DNA of 64,000 bases from Campanula takesimana (lineage: Eukaryota; Streptophyta; Magnoliopsida; Asterales; Campanulaceae): NCBI GenBank assembly GCA_026119855.1, contig JAOWBW010000146.1, positions 1,858,333 through 1,922,332 of the forward strand, written 5' to 3'. The notes under the pieces are model-generated. The model did not search any database. It saw only the letters and a list, made by a program, of their open reading frames with translations, and was not told where the DNA came from. The first letter of the stretch is position 1; the number at the start of each line of letters is the position of its first letter. The position numbers were made by a program, and so were the translations under genes. Below are positions 12,901 through 22,106 of the stretch, piece after piece.

Positions 12901-13058
12901 CTTTGGCGTATATTGAACGAAGACCCAATAGAGATGAGATTGAAACTAGTGATGATGATGAAGATGAACGGCATGATCTTGTTTTAGGGTTTTCGGATGG
13001 TGAAGTCTCTGTGGAGGAGGGTGATGCTGGAGATCCAACAGAGTGCAATATTAGCTAG
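6925..13058 (+). CDS. DCAF8: DCAF8-like WD40 repeat protein (CUL4-DDB1 substrate receptor)
   Basis: Four exons join in frame: 6925-7056, 11162-11413, 11890-12033 and 12108-13058, all with GT-AG introns, giving 492 residues. The family (DDB1- and CUL4-associated factor 8) forms seven-bladed WD40 propellers that bring substrates to CUL4-DDB1 E3 ubiquitin ligases. Visible blades: GHEGCVNTVEFNSTGDHLVS followed by SGSDDRQVMFWKW; GHHDNIFQARIMPFTDDRTI; GRIHQLAVEPGSPHILYSCG; and later GHRNSLTVKGVSFFGPDDSY and PVLASCGLEKNIKMWAP. Two WDxR-like boxes, FDLR (after EDGFVQH) and YDIR, are the kind used for DDB1 contact. The C terminus is acidic (SDDDEDE). The start at 6925 is chosen because exon 1 (RELG...RFSRSISSSE) matches the N-terminal pattern of plant DCAF8 proteins and splices in phase; GTG at 6904 is not needed. 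The first intron is unusually long (4.1 kb). Confidence 0.9.
7071..7134. repeat. TA/TG microsatellite just inside WD40 intron 1
   Basis: A compound simple repeat starts about 15 bp after the exon 1 donor: a CT run (7057-7070), alternating TA (about 7076-7110), then TG-rich sequence (about 7111-7133). It is likely to be length-polymorphic. Confidence 0.85.
7327..7501. mobile_element. Stowaway-type MITE in WD40 intron 1
   Basis: The left end is CTCCCTCCGTCCC with TA before it; the right end is TTTTGGGAAGGAGGGAG. It is about 175 bp and the empty-site sister of the element at 1449-1745. A further single right end (GGGACGGAGGGAG) is at about 7277-7289. Confidence 0.8.
8329..8712 (+). CDS. Unrecognised small ORF behind a TATA box (hypothetical)
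   Basis: The family is not recognised. CCTATAAAAG at 8271-8280 is followed about 50 bp later by ATG in the context GCAGTATGGCA (8332), opening a frame of about 125 codons that starts MAKHYKLLVFMAS, a basic then hydrophobic N terminus. The frame contains degenerate internal copies of its own start: the nucleotide pattern 'ctgctcgtgttcatggca' returns in weaker form at about 8540, 8600 and 8670. No conserved cysteine pattern or known domain is visible. It lies inside the first intron of the WD40 gene on the same strand. It could be a decayed secreted-peptide gene, a transposon remnant, or a chance frame in repetitive DNA. Confidence 0.2.
   Translation, partial: SMAKHYKLLVFMASHEMLSHNWTLHLMKCHEQRTFCTVFNIFHRQSFFICLASAQHILFLWYSKRLHSARVVTSCETLSHKRPNIYYCKLVLFMASSFFNIFFLSNFQFVGNFKFGSVHGIFHVGIV
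9363..9413 (+). mobile_element. 5'-truncated SINE tail with (TTG)n end
   Basis: This 51-bp insertion ends in repeated TTG and carries the phrase 'gggactaaggctttg', typical of the 3' end of plant Au/TS-type SINEs. It is flanked by a 12-bp direct repeat, TATTGATACTTT, at 9351-9362 and 9414-9425, as expected for target-primed reverse transcription with severe 5' truncation. Confidence 0.65.
9503..9538. repeat. T20-G16 homopolymer junction
   Basis: An uninterrupted run of 20 T is followed directly by 16 G, then G-rich sequence to about 9585 and again at 9715-9745. The G runs could form quadruplexes on the sense strand of the WD40 pre-mRNA. Exact lengths may be unreliable in an assembly. Confidence 0.8.
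10535..10785. mobile_element. Stowaway-type MITE, near-perfect hairpin
   Basis: It is 251 bp, with TA at 10533-10534 and 10786-10787. The arms pair over about 75 bp, from CTCCCTTTGTCCCGAAATGA at the left to its counterpart ending GGGACGGAGGGAG at the right, including 'agttactacgaagg'. A close relative is at 25226-25476. It lies about 375 bp upstream of WD40 exon 2, in the intron. Confidence 0.9.
11578..11832. mobile_element. Stowaway-type MITE in WD40 intron 2
   Basis: The left end CTCACTCTGTCCTAGAATAA and right end TGGCGGAGGGAG are flanked by TA (11576-11577 and 11833-11834). It is about 255 bp and occupies more than half of the 476-bp intron between exons 2 and 3. Confidence 0.8.
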
Positions 13059-13200
13059 TTAGTTTGTTTCATACGCTGTTGTTTGTAAGAAATGTTCTTC
13101 GCCATAGCTCAGCTTGTAACGTAAATGTTTGTAGTTTTATTTCCTAGGGGTATGCACGAAGAATAAATAATTACTGGACAAAGGTGAATAAAGTTGTTAA
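13059..13200 (+). other. Probable 3' UTR of the WD40 gene
   Basis: T-rich sequence after the TAG stop contains GAATAAATAATT near 13160, a likely polyadenylation signal about 100 bp after the stop. Confidence 0.5.
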
Positions 13201-13257
13201 GAGCAATCTGGCTTGATATACAGTCCTTAATGGGGGTGTGTTTATACAGTCCAGAGC

Positions 13258-13537
13258 TATTATTCCAGATCAAAGTTTATGAACGTGAAAGATCGTTAAT
13301 TTGCAGAGAGCAACAAGCTATCAATGTTAGTAATTCATACTCTTGGTCCTTTTTCTACTCCTCATCTATCTTTAAGGTACTCTCTTACCCTTTTTCTTTT
13401 TTTTTTGTGTGTGTGTCAGGAAAAGTTGAGAAATAAGATGAAAGTAGATATGTCTGTGACAAAGCCGCCTCCAAATGTTACTGAAGCTGCTGGAGAGGTT
13501 ATTTCAGATCTTTCTGACGATTTATATGCATTATGAT
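13258..13537 (+). pseudogene. Two possible exons of an unrecognised coiled-coil protein
   Basis: A stretch at about 13258-13324 translates to a charged helix (KVYERERSLICREQQAIN) ending at a good donor (AAT|GTTAGT). A second stretch after a polypyrimidine tract and CAG acceptor, about 13420-13535, continues EKLRNKMKVDM and ends LSDDLYAL before TGA. Joined, they look like the C terminus of a coiled-coil protein, but I do not recognise the family and see no upstream exons. They may be a gene fragment left by duplication, or a downstream alternative end of a transcript. Confidence 0.25.
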
Positions 13538-13559
13538 TCAAAGTTATATTTTTATCATC

Positions 13560-13596
13560 ATGTTGCATGTTGCATGTTGCATGTTGCATGTTGCCA
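13560..13596. repeat. Short tandem repeat, unit TGCATGT
   Basis: About five adjacent copies of a 7-bp unit (CATGTTG). There is no coding role. Confidence 0.8.
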
Positions 13597-14139
13597 CACA
13601 TCATTAAGTTTGAATTGATATATAGTACGTATAAATTAACCATTACGTATGTCACGAATTCAAACTATCTGGATGTTGCTGGACTGCATTTTAGGTTAAG
13701 CTGAACAACAATCAGCTTGGACCATTGACTGTATAAGGAAGATCGGAACACTCTTGCAGACAAGCCAAGTAACTAATAGCATTAAGGTACTTGACTCGTT
13801 CTTTTTACTTGACTATTCGGACTGCCTTTTTATTTTCCTTTTATACGTAATTTCTTTTTTTGGGTATAACAACAGGAACTGGTCTTTGGATGATACTGTA
13901 AAGTAACTATAACTAACAATTGTCCTTACTGACAAAATGCTTCAAAAAGATTTAAAACACATTTTGCATTAAATTACATTAATTCAAGTTTAGAGAATTG
14001 CAAGCATGATGCATAATGAGTATCTCATGCTTTACATTCACAACTATATTGCTGAATAATTAAGTTATTGCTATATTATAAATATTAGCATCTCTGTCTC
14101 TTTTTGAACATATACTTCTGCTCAACATCCTTACCATAC
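13597..14139. other. Spacer between the convergent WD40 and NPF genes
   Basis: AT-rich sequence with no supported gene or complete transposon. It should include the 3' UTR of the minus-strand NPF gene that ends at 14140. Confidence 0.5.
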
Positions 14140-17100
14140 CTAAGAATCAGATGTATCTTTCTCCAACTTTTGATCACCATTTTTGTACTCGTAAAACCAC
14201 GAACAAACCAAAAAATACCCATAATTTACTACCCCGATCACAACCAACACCCAATACACATTATCCATCCGCCCTTTATTAATATCATCTGGTAACCATC
14301 CCGTTACCCTCCTCACAAAATCCACAATGGCCGTCCCTAAATAATACGCTATAGCAATCAACAATGCCACCATGGCCGTTGATGTGCTTTTAAGCGAAGC
14401 CGGAAATTCTTGATAGTACAACCCAATCTGTCCCGGAAAATGAAACGCTTCTCCCGCACCAATCAATAACAAGGGACCCACTAACCAAAAAGCCGACATA
14501 TCCACTACGGAACCTTCTAGAAGTTGATAAGAGTGTGCTATTTTTTGTCTCTTTGATTCCACTAAAGCTGAGAACACCATGCTTAGGATGATGATGATGT
14601 GGCCAACTCCTATTCGTTGGAGGTGAGTTGGCGCTCGACCCTTTAGTTTCTGCCACGTAGGATAGATGAGTCGGTCTATGATGGCTACGAAGAAGCAGAT
14701 GGCAATTTGTTGGAAGACGACCATGGAACCTGCTGGTATTTGGATGTGTTGGGTGAGGCGCCGGTCCATGGTAAGAGCCTGGAGGACGAATAGGCTGCCT
14801 TGGATTCCCGATCGGGACGGATAGGAATATAGCGGTTGATAATACTGGGAAGATTTTGATTAGGGCTTTGAAATCTTCTACTTGTTGAACTGTGCATAGG
14901 TTCCATGGTTTTGCAAGTGAGCCGTCTGGTTTTGTGTCTCCTACTGATTTTAAGGCTGCCCTGTTTAGGAACCTGCAAACCCAAAATTATCCCTTGTTAA
15001 CTTTTCACTTAAAAGGGCCTTTTCTTGTTTAAAAAAATGTTCTAATTTTTCTTTTCTTTCTATCAAATTCAAATTCAAATCTTTATTCGGCAAATTCAAA
15101 TTCAAGACCTTTAGATTTTATAAGAATGACAAATTCTCTCTACCAAATTGTTAAGACATTTATATTCTTTTGAGGTGAAGAGGATATTTAACATATAGTA
15201 TCTATCATACCATCCTACCCTTAAACATACAATATTTTAACTACTATAAATCCCTTTATATATATTCCCTCCGTCCCATACTTATTGCTACCAAATGAGA
15301 GTTCACGAGAATTAAAATATGTTGGAAAAGTAAGTATTGTGAGTGGGTAGGAGAGAGAAAATAAGTTAGTGGATAGTTGTTGTAGTTGGTTTTGGGGGAA
15401 ACTAGTTCCTCCATAAGTTATAAAAGTTCATTTTTTAACCCTCAACTTTAAGGATGATGATATGTATAGTGAAAACTTAAAGGGAAAACTCATAGTGAAA
15501 CACTGTAATCCGTTGGATTGTAATAAATGTTTGTGAGCCCCACTAATAAAAACTCATCCAACGGTTTAAAGTGTTTAACTATGAGTTTTCCCTTTGAGTT
15601 TTCCCTATGTGTATCATTGTCCAACTTATGGAGAAACTAGTTTCCCCCCAAATTTTCTCTAGTTGTTGTGAGTGGATAAGAGAGAGAAAAGTGAACATTT
15701 TGGGTTAGTAAACAAGTATGGGACGCCCAAAATGGAAATAATATAGGGCGGAGGGAGTACGCTTTTCATTCATGCATCATATACTAAATTCATGGATTAA
15801 GCAAATCAATAAATACTCATTAACATAAACAGATTGAGACAATTTTATGTTCTTTCTTTCTTTCTTTCTTTCTCAAGATCAATTTTGAATAATGATCACT
15901 ATCAAGAGCACATGCCAATGAAACCAAGTTAAATGGAAATATTCCAATTAAAATATCTCAATCCAAATTCCCAATTAAAGAAAATTTACCAAACCATTGA
16001 TCCTTTTTCTGGGCTAGAATTATTTTCGTTTTAACGTTAAAAATAAAATATTTGATATGTTTCTAAAATAAATGGAACAACAGATTCTTACCTGAAGGAG
16101 TTTGAGGGACTTGCTCCAACCACCTTTGAACCTTCTCCATCTTTATGGCCATGGTAATAATCTTCACTAATTAGCGAAAGAGAAGCTTTCCTTTTCTTGA
16201 AAGCAGCCACAACAACACAAGCCAAAGCCATGAAAGGGCTCCCTTGCGGCTTTACCATCCGATAAAACCTTTTGCCGAACAAGAAAATGGCTAACCCGAG
16301 CAAATTAGCCACAATAGACAGACAATAACCTAATCCCCAACTCACTGCACCTTCAACATATATAATACCCGTGACACTCACTATTAGAGATATGTTCCAT
16401 GCAAAAAGGAACCAATTGAAGAATGTTCCTTGATCTTTTGGTTTGTCGAATTGGTTTCCTCCGATCGTTCCTATGGTGTAACGTGTACCCCCCACGCCAA
16501 TTGAAGCTAGAGCCAAACCGGCGTATAGGATGGCGAGTTGAGGGCCTTTTGGGGATTCGCATAAGATTGAGCCAGTTTCACATTTGGGTGGCTTCAATGA
16601 TTTGATTGTTGCAGTTAGGGTTAGTAGTAAAATACCCTGCAAAAAAAAAAAAAATTGTTTTTCTCTCTCTTTATAGAAATTAAAAATAGAGATTTCTTTT
16701 TTCAAGCATGACCGTCTAATCACTTGCTGATCCAAGGGTCGAAAGCTTTATGAGGTCAGCAATGGACTATACCGACCTCACATGACTTTACAGACATTGA
16801 ATCAGCAAATAGACGCTGCAGCACATATGTCGCTGCAACAGCAACAGTTCTGGGTCCTAGGTAAAAATGACTCGGACTTCTCTAAAATTAAGGGTTTTGG
16901 AGGCGAAATGGTTTATGTAATTATAATCATGGTATGATTCTTGAAAGAGAAGGATAAGATCAAATTGAGAAAATTTTATGTACCAACAAAGAGAGGAGGG
17001 AAGAGATGGAGATGACGGGGAAAAGGCCAACAAAGGAGTCTGCCACAATTGCGCCGATGATGGGGAAGAGAGTGGTGCAACCATTGATCACACCGTTGAT

Positions 17101-17381
17101 TTGAGCAGCATCAATCTTCTTCACATGGAATTCATCTACGAGATAGACGATGAGGTTTGTCATCCATCCTCCTGCCGCCAGTGTCAATCCCGCCATGGTT
17201 CCTACATATAGTCATTTTCCAACACGATTTAGTATTATTTTCAGACACAATTTATTTCATTTTCATACTTGAAACGAGAGAGAGAGAGAGAGAAACCTGT
17301 GATGAAGGGGAAGGTGATCCAACCGCCACGTTTGGGACTTGAAAAACCAGACTCTCCATCTTTGTTGAGTGAGGCTTCCAT
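14140..17381 (-). CDS. NRT1/PTR family transporter, NPF2.7/NAXT-like, with a frameshift
   Basis: Four exons on the minus strand: 17297-17381, 16984-17201, 16092-16636 and 14140-14972, all GT-AG. It is a 12-helix MFS transporter of the NRT1/PTR (NPF) family, closest by eye to the nitrate-excretion (NAXT, NPF2.7) clade of the plasma membrane. Marks: GGWITFPF near residue 20, GGTRYTIGTIGGNQFDKPKD, FFNWFLFAWN, WNLCTVQQVEDFKALI, GEAFHFPGQIGLYYQEFP, and WLPDDINKGR before the last helix. The ExxER proton-coupling motif of helix 1 in most NPFs is absent here. Exon lengths sum to 1681, one more than a multiple of three. In exon 4, near 14804-14812 (between SVPI and IQGSLFVL), one extra base shifts the frame, so a functional protein (about 559 residues) requires this to be an assembly error. 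The start at 17381 has a short leader and a TATA box just upstream. Confidence 0.88.
15265..15757. mobile_element. Stowaway-type MITE split by another MITE (NPF intron 3)
   Basis: The left end TTCCCTCCGTCCCATACTTA and right end GGGCGGAGGGAG are bounded by TA (15263-15264 and 15758-15759). Inside, 15394-15649 is a separate foldback element, so the original Stowaway was about 240 bp. Related in sequence to the element at 169-441. Confidence 0.8.
15394..15649. mobile_element. Foldback MITE with GGGGGAAACTAG ends, nested in a Stowaway
   Basis: The ends GGGGGAAACTAGTTCCTCCA (left) and its partner TGGAGAAACTAGTTTCCCCC (right) are inverted repeats. Further pairing continues inward: 'aacttaaagggaaaactcat' against 'atgagttttccctttgagtt'. 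A second family member is at 28830-29104. The target duplication is unclear. Confidence 0.75.
15858..15883. repeat. TTTC microsatellite
   Basis: About six tandem TTTC units in intron 3 of the first NPF gene. Confidence 0.8.
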
Positions 17382-17420
17382 GGAGTTCACCCTATCGCTG
17401 AAAACACAGCAAGACTGCTT

Positions 17421-17430
17421 ATATTTATAG
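17421..17430 (-). promoter_or_regulatory. TATA box of the first NPF gene
   Basis: On the minus strand the sequence reads CTATAAATAT about 40-50 bp upstream of the ATG at 17381, so the leader is very short. The second NPF gene has the same arrangement. A Stowaway-type end (CTCTCTCCGTTCC) begins about 60 bp further upstream, near 17491. Confidence 0.6.
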
Positions 17431-18645
17431 AGGAATACAAATATACAATGCGCAAAAAATTGTAGTTTAATGTCAAAAGTCAAAATATACTCTCTCCGTT
17501 CCAAAATAAATGCCATTACGCAAAAAAAAATTTAACAATTATTTTATTTTATTTTTTGACAAAAGTAGTATGTAATTTGGTCCTTTAATATTTTCCCCAG
17601 TTGTCAATGTGATCACGATCTTGTTTCTGTTCTTTATTTCCTTCCCACTCCAGAGTTTACTTTCAGTGAATATAATAGATGAAAACTTAACTGTAGATTT
17701 AAGTAATTTATAAAGTAATTTCCTTTTATTTGTTAATTTAAATTCATTGTTATGTTTTAGTTTTAGTTCCGCGTAAAATTGTCAGCTAACTAACTATCTA
17801 AAATGAAAATTCCTCCATTTTTATTATATATTACTCAATCAGCAAATTTTCTTTTTTGATCATGATAATAATAAATGGGTATACAAAAAGTATATATGAA
17901 TATATATACATATATATAAATACAGTATATATCTATATATTGGTCCATATTATTTTTTTTTCGAAGGAATATTGGTCCATATTATTATTAAACAGACATA
18001 ATAATAAGAAAATGCTTTGCCTGTTTACATTATTTGAAATGTCCTTCAAAGTTGTGAACATTTGAAATTCAAACTAGGTAATAATATTTGAATTAAAGCT
18101 AGGGCTGGAAAATGAAGTTCAGTTTAGTAAAATTAACTGTAAAAAGTGTTGTTGAAGAAGAAAATCCTCCATCCAGTAATATATCTTGCATTTAACTTGT
18201 CAATACGTTTAAAGGATGTACTTTCTTGTTTGTGTAAAAATTATTTCTCTCCTTAAAAATATGGCATTTTATGTGAGACTAAAAAAGAGCAACATTTATT
18301 ATGAGACGAAGAAAATACTTTTAATAATAAAGGTTCCAAAGGAATGTACACATATTTAGTCTACTATAACTTGATTTGAGACTTGACGAAATATTGGCCC
18401 TCTAAAATTGTTGTTCACTTATTATTCTTGATAAGAATCCTCCTAGAAGATTCAATCTTCCAAAGATAGTCACTTTGGCGGATGTAGACCCCCCCTAATT
18501 TTTTATTTTTTTTTGAGAGGGTCAGTATAGTAAATTTGAAAATTGTAAAAGATAAATTTGTAGAAATTACAAAAGTCGGGGGGGGGGGGGGGGGGGGTCC
18601 AAGTACCCTCCTCAAAAGGCTTAGATCAGCCCCTACTAGTTACAC
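17431..18645. other. Upstream spacer of the first NPF gene
   Basis: AT-rich DNA with one Stowaway-like end (17491), a TA-rich tract (17875-17945), and a 20-G run (18578-18597) within sequence resembling the edge of a decayed transposon. No gene is supported. Confidence 0.5.
18578..18597 (+). repeat. G20 homopolymer
   Basis: Twenty consecutive G residues in an otherwise AT-rich stretch. It is a likely site of polymerase slippage and could form a G-quadruplex. Confidence 0.8.
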
Positions 18646-19157
18646 TAGGGGTGGATTGGTAGGTATACCGAGTGTATTTTGCTTGTACCGTGTACCAACC
18701 AAGTATGATTTGGTACACAAAAATATGTATGAGTACCAACCACAAAAGTCGGTATACCAAGATTATTGGTACGGTGGTACGGTTGGTATTTGGTTAGTAC
18801 GGTTGGTACTCGATATATACCAAATGTAAATGAAGAAAAAAACAATTGCATTTTTTTTTGTTAGACTTTTTGTCTAGTATAAAAAAAACACATTATAACA
18901 TAAAAATAGATCTCAAATACAAATTATAAAATCTTGAAACTAAAGAAAAGTTGAACAATTGAAGTCTTGCAAACTAAACAATACAGTGACTCTAAATAAT
19001 ATTCACCACAACTCCATTCGTCCCAAAATACTTACAGTTTTAAAACACGTATTAAAAAAACAATCAATAAATATCAAATGGACCAAACTACCCTTTAAAT
19101 ATTGCAAGTACCTAGACAATTAGACGAAGTATTGTATATGTTTGTGTGTGTGTGTTT

Positions 19158-19194
<37 letters not shown>

Positions 19195-19697
19195 TTGGTA
19201 CATGGTATACCAACCAAAGTCGATATTGTATACCGTGTACTAGGGGTGTCAGCGGTTTGGTTCAAACCGCGGTTTGAGACCAAGCCGAGCTAAACCGTGG
19301 GGTTTAGCTTAGCTTTCTAACATAAATGGTTTAGCTCGGTCTCAAAAATTAGCAAACCACTTAGTTCGGTTTGGCTTGCGGTTTAACCCCTCAAACCAAA
19401 CCAAACCGAGCCGAGCCGAGCTAATCCAGACCGAACCGCGATTTCAAACCGATAAGTCAAACCGTTGAGCTAAACCGGCAAACCGAACCACTAAACTAAA
19501 CCGTTTAGCCGAGCTAGGAAGCCAAGCTATTGAACCATGAATATAGACCATCGATCTTATAATTCGAAATTGATATCTACCCTTTATTGAAACCCTTTGA
19601 TCTTCACTTCACATTTTCCTAGATCTTACTTGGCTGCTGGTATGGTAGCATACTAGCACTTCAGTAATTAACTTTAACCAATATCAGAATCCATGTA

Positions 19698-19784
19698 CTC
19701 CCTCCATCCCAAAATGATTTTAATATTTTTTTTCTCTATTATTGTGAAAGAAAAAAGAATGAAGATAATTTGGGACGGAGGGAG
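19698..19784. mobile_element. 87-bp Stowaway-type MITE inside the inner hAT
   Basis: CTCCCTCCATCCCAAAATGA at the left and TTTGGGACGGAGGGAG at the right, with TA on both sides. It is almost entirely stem. Confidence 0.85.
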
Positions 19785-19830
19785 TAAATGACTGTGGCCT
19801 TTTCTAAGGCATCTAAGGCATGTTCATGTA

Positions 19831-19918
19831 CTCCATCCGTCCCAAAATGATCTTCGTACTTCCTTTCTCTATTATTGCGAACAAAAAAAGTACGAAGATC
19901 ATTTTGGGACGGAGGGAA
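19831..19918. mobile_element. 88-bp Stowaway-type MITE inside the inner hAT
   Basis: CTCCATCCGTCCCAAAATGA at the left and ATTTTGGGACGGAGGGAA at the right, flanked by TA. It lies only 46 bp from the sister copy at 19698-19784, which it closely resembles. Confidence 0.85.
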
Positions 19919-20351
19919 TAAATGATTACATGCATTTTATTTTTCTTTACAAATGATTAACTTGATTGGGAAAAATGAATTGTGGTTCAGATTGTGGTTT
20001 AAACCGTAGTTTGAACCGCAAAATCAGACCGCGGTTCAAACCGAGCCGAACCAAATCATGGTGGTTTAGCTCAGCTCGGTTTGAAATTTTTTATGGTTCA
20101 GCTCAGTCTGGAATTTCTTCAAACCAATGACTAACGGTTCGGCTTCTAAATACCCCCAAACCGAGTTAAACCGAGCTATTTACACCCCTATCGTGTACCA
20201 ACCAATTAGACAAAAATGGTACGGTACTACCAACCAAAAAAATCGGTATACCGACTTCTTTATACCAATTATAATTGGTACGGTTGGTATACGAGTTGGT
20301 TGGTACGAACGAGTACAATTTGCCACCACTAAGTTACACTGAAGGATAAAT

Positions 20352-20490
20352 ATAAAGTCACAAAATTTGGCTCACAAAATGATGTGTCAAGATTTTATTT
20401 ATTCTTTTAATTAGAGTGTGGCGGGTTCACAATCGATGCAACCAATAAAATATCGTCACCCCATTTTGTAGACTCTTTTGTGTCCTTAAC
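20352..20490. mobile_element. Short foldback MITE related to 3964-4127
   Basis: Words shared with the 3964-4127 element ('ctcacaaaatga', 'gagtgtgg', 'gatgcaaccaataaaatatcgtcac') appear in the opposite orientation, and the outer arms (TCACAAAAT and TTTTGTGTCC) are inverted. Boundaries are approximate. Confidence 0.5.
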
Positions 20491-20619
20491 ATTGCCCTAC
20501 ACTGAGTTACCTCTGAAAATCAATGAAAAGAAAAGAAACTAAATAAAGAAGGTGAAATCATGCAAGCAAGAAAGAAAATCCAAATACTGAAAAAACTTGG
20601 CAAGAGCTCAATAAAACAA

Positions 20620-21628
20620 GGGTAAATTATAAAATAGGGCCTAAAGTCTTCGGAGTGGTGCCAGTTTGGGGCCCGACGTGCAAAATTTAGCAAAATAGGG
20701 CCTGACTTGACACTTTGTTAGCAAAATATGGCTTTTAAACGGTTTTTGTTAGAAAAGTCAGTTAAGTCACATGTGATTTGCATGTGATTGACGAAATGGA
20801 CCAATTTGAAAAGAGAATTAGTTCTTAAGGGGTTAAATGTTAATACTTAAACTTAAAGTCGCAAAATATGAATTTTCAAGTTTTAAATTAAAAATTTGAA
20901 ATAAAATAACTAATATATTAAAAAATTTATTTTAATTATTTTTAAACATAAATAAATTATTTTTGACAAAATAATTTTGACAATTATTTTTTCAGGTCTA
21001 AATAAAAATATTTATTTATAAATTTTAAAATAAAACAACCAAATTAAGAATTTTCTTTGAAAAAAATATATTTTTCCCAGATATTTATCTCCGCTTCCAA
21101 CCTCCATCTTCGCCATCTCTCGTATCGAAACACCATCAACCACCATCTTCATCAATGTAGATGGACAAAACTTATCAATTTTCTTTGAAAATAATATTCT
21201 TGAGAGAAAATGATTATTTATTTAAATTTAAAAAATTATCAAATTTCTTTAGAATTTAGAATATTTTTCTTTAGATCCGAACAAAAAAAAAATCATCAAA
21301 AATATTATTTATTTATGTTTTAAAAAATTAAATATATTAGTTATTTTAATTTAACTTTTGAATTTAAAATTTGAATACTTATATTTTGAAACTTTAAGTT
21401 TAAGTATTTACATTTAACCCCTTAAGAACTAATTCTCATTTCACATTCATCCATTTCGTCAAACACTTGCAAATCACATGTGACTTAGCTGACTTTTCTA
21501 ACGAAAACCGTTAAAAAGCCCTATTTTGCTAACAAAGTGTCAAGTGAGGCCCTATTTCACTAAATTTTGCACGTCAGGCCCCAAAGTGGCACCACTCCGG
21601 ACTTTAGGCCCTATTTTGTAATTTACCC
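20620..21628. mobile_element. Mutator-like non-autonomous element with long inverted repeats
   Basis: It begins GGGTAAATTATAAAATAGGG and ends in the inverted form TAATTTACCC. The inverted arms extend about 200 bp or more, including 'gcaaaatagggcctgacttg'-type sequence mirrored at about 21520-21560. A perfect 9-bp direct repeat ATAAAACAA flanks it (20611-20619 and 21629-21637), the duplication length of Mutator-like elements. The AT-rich centre has no convincing frame. Confidence 0.88.
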
Positions 21629-22106
21629 ATAAAACAAAATTTGTTTAAAGTCACTATTCATTACCATTTCTCATTGTCAACTTGCTAAATATATCTAGGT
21701 TAGTTTGTTTTGTTCTAGTACCAAAATAGGTTGAACATTGAAAATTTGTTGGTAATGTTTTGTTTGGGGCAAGAGAGGAAATTAGATTTGGAGATTCTAA
21801 CCAACATTATTACTTTTTCATCTCTAAATAAACTTGATTTCCATTTTATTCCCAAATTCATTTTAACATTTATTTTGACATTTTGAAACGAGCGTAACAT
21901 TTATCTACAAATAGATAACGTGGTACGCAACTAATTTTAGTGTTGAAAAGAGCAACTTTAGACATTTTTTTTGCGACGGAGGGAGTAGTGTAATGTTACA
22001 TAATTTTTAATTGATGAACATATATTTGACAATATGAGTTGTTTTACATTCAAGATCTAACCACTTTTGAATTATTTCCCCCTTTCAAGTTTCTAATTTC
22101 AGTCAG
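21629..22106. other. 3' flank of the second NPF gene
   Basis: AT-rich sequence with one Stowaway-type end (GCGACGGAGGGAGTA at about 21974-21988). No gene is supported. Confidence 0.5.

Larger units (their letters stand above)
19241..20190. mobile_element. Inner hAT-type element with AACCGAGC-rich arms
   Basis: The ends are TAGGGGTGTCAGCGGTTTGG (left) and GAGCTATTTACACCCCTA (right). The 8-bp flanks CCGTGTAC (19233-19240) and TCGTGTAC (20191-20198) match at 7 of 8 positions, as in a hAT target duplication. Both arms are dense in short GGTTTAGCTCGG-type words in both orientations. Two small Stowaways have inserted inside. It is non-coding. Confidence 0.85.
18646..20331. mobile_element. hAT-type non-autonomous element, host of a second hAT
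   Basis: The terminal sequence TAGGGGTGG (left) is mirrored by CCACCACTA (right). A perfect 8-bp direct repeat AGTTACAC flanks it at 18638-18645 and 20332-20339, the length expected for hAT. Both arms are full of TACCAACC/GGTACGGTTGGTA words. The middle is replaced by an inner hAT element (19241-20190). No transposase frame is present. A TA microsatellite lies at about 19158-19189. Confidence 0.85.
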
